A stretch of 5,985 nt of DNA, taken from contig JALRCL010000997.1 in NCBI GenBank assembly GCA_023268575.1, positions 1 through 5,985 of the forward strand, written 5' to 3'. Origin of the DNA: Patulibacter sp. Lineage in GTDB: Bacteria > Actinomycetota > Thermoleophilia > Solirubrobacterales > Solirubrobacteraceae. Below are positions 5,587-5,985 of this stretch, in pieces. Below the pieces are notes generated by a model that saw only the letters and a program-made list of their open reading frames with translations, searched no databases and was not told the DNA's origin. The translations under genes and the position numbers were made by a program. Position 1 is the stretch's first letter, and every line of letters begins with the position of its first letter.

Positions 5587-5985
5587 CCACCGCGCTGCGC
5601 CGGCGCGAGGCGCTCCTCGCCGCCGGCGCCGCGACGCTCGCGGCCGGGTTCGGGCCAGCGTTCTGGCGCTCCGCCACTGCGACGGCGGCCTCGGCGCAGA
5701 CCGGAGCGGGGCCGTACGGGCCGCTGCTGGCGCCCGACGCCAACGGCCTGCGGCTCCCGAAGGGCTTCCGCTCACGGGTCGTCGCGCGCAGCCTGCAGCC
5801 GGTCGCCGGCACCGGCTACGTCCTGCCGCTCTTCCCCGACGGCAGCGCGACGTTCCCCACGCCCGACGGTGGGTGGATCCAGGTCGTCAACAGCGAGGTG
5901 CCCGCGATCGGCGGCGCGTCGGCCATCCGCTACGCGAAGGACGGCCGGATCGTCGACGCCTACGGGATCCTCGCCGGCACGTCGA
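5583..5985 (+). CDS. PhoX/DUF839-type phosphatase, Tat-exported, N-terminal part (cut by window edge)
   Basis: Only the first 134 codons are present; the gene continues beyond the right edge. It opens with a Tat signal (Arg6-Arg7-Arg8 in RRREALL, an Ala/Gly hydrophobic stretch, likely cleavage after ASA at Ala38). The mature start then reads like the PhoX/DUF839 family: GPYGPLLAPDANGL, LPKGFRSRVVAR, a DGSATFPTPDGGWIQVVNSE block (residues 86-105) corresponding to the family's DG-GGW-x-x-V-x-N-x-E motif, GGASAIRY, and DAYGILAGTS. Family members are calcium/iron-dependent exported phosphatases unrelated in fold to PhoD, although many actinobacterial homologues are uncharacterised. The start ATG overlaps the previous stop (ATGA); a G-rich stretch at 5570-5579 may act as ribosome site. 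Most of the catalytic domain cannot be judged here, so enzymatic activity is inferred from family only. Confidence 0.85.
   Translation, partial: MTTALRRREALLAAGAATLAAGFGPAFWRSATATAASAQTGAGPYGPLLAPDANGLRLPKGFRSRVVARSLQPVAGTGYVLPLFPDGSATFPTPDGGWIQVVNSEVPAIGGASAIRYAKDGRIVDAYGILAGTS

Overview
The window is very GC-rich, with GC-dominated third codon positions, Arg/Ala-rich proteins and a GTG start. It carries Tat-exported PhoD- and PhoX-type phosphatases. This suggests a high-GC actinobacterium. The style (ATGA-coupled genes, PhoX/DUF839 wording of the last gene) recalls Solirubrobacterales/Thermoleophilia such as Patulibacter or Conexibacter, but that placement is an inference from memory, not a search.

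Layout: (1) 53-1042, minus strand: a membrane-anchored or secreted SGNH/GDSL hydrolase with complete catalytic blocks and six cysteines. (2) 1043-1205: a 163-bp divergent intergenic region, the only real non-coding stretch. It holds a perfect 10-bp inverted repeat, a GTTCACC element resembling an actinobacterial PHO-box unit, a weak -10-like hexamer and a small leader hairpin. (3) 1206-5985, plus strand: four genes in one run, each start overlapping the preceding stop as ATGA. They are two tandem paralogous Tat-exported PhoD-family phosphatases, a Sec-exported protein of unknown function built from two copies of a Cys-pair module, and the start of a Tat-exported PhoX/DUF839-type phosphatase that runs off the right edge.

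How they may work together: everything encoded here is exported or envelope-anchored. The polycistronic unit looks like an extracellular phosphate-scavenging module in which two PhoD enzymes and one PhoX-like enzyme release phosphate from organic phosphoesters. The divergent GDSL hydrolase could supply or modify lipid or ester substrates. The role of the two-module protein is unknown; its position between phosphatase genes suggests an accessory or binding role. No RNA genes, insertion sequences, CRISPR arrays or convincing terminators were seen. The first 52 bases hold nothing that can be assigned with confidence.
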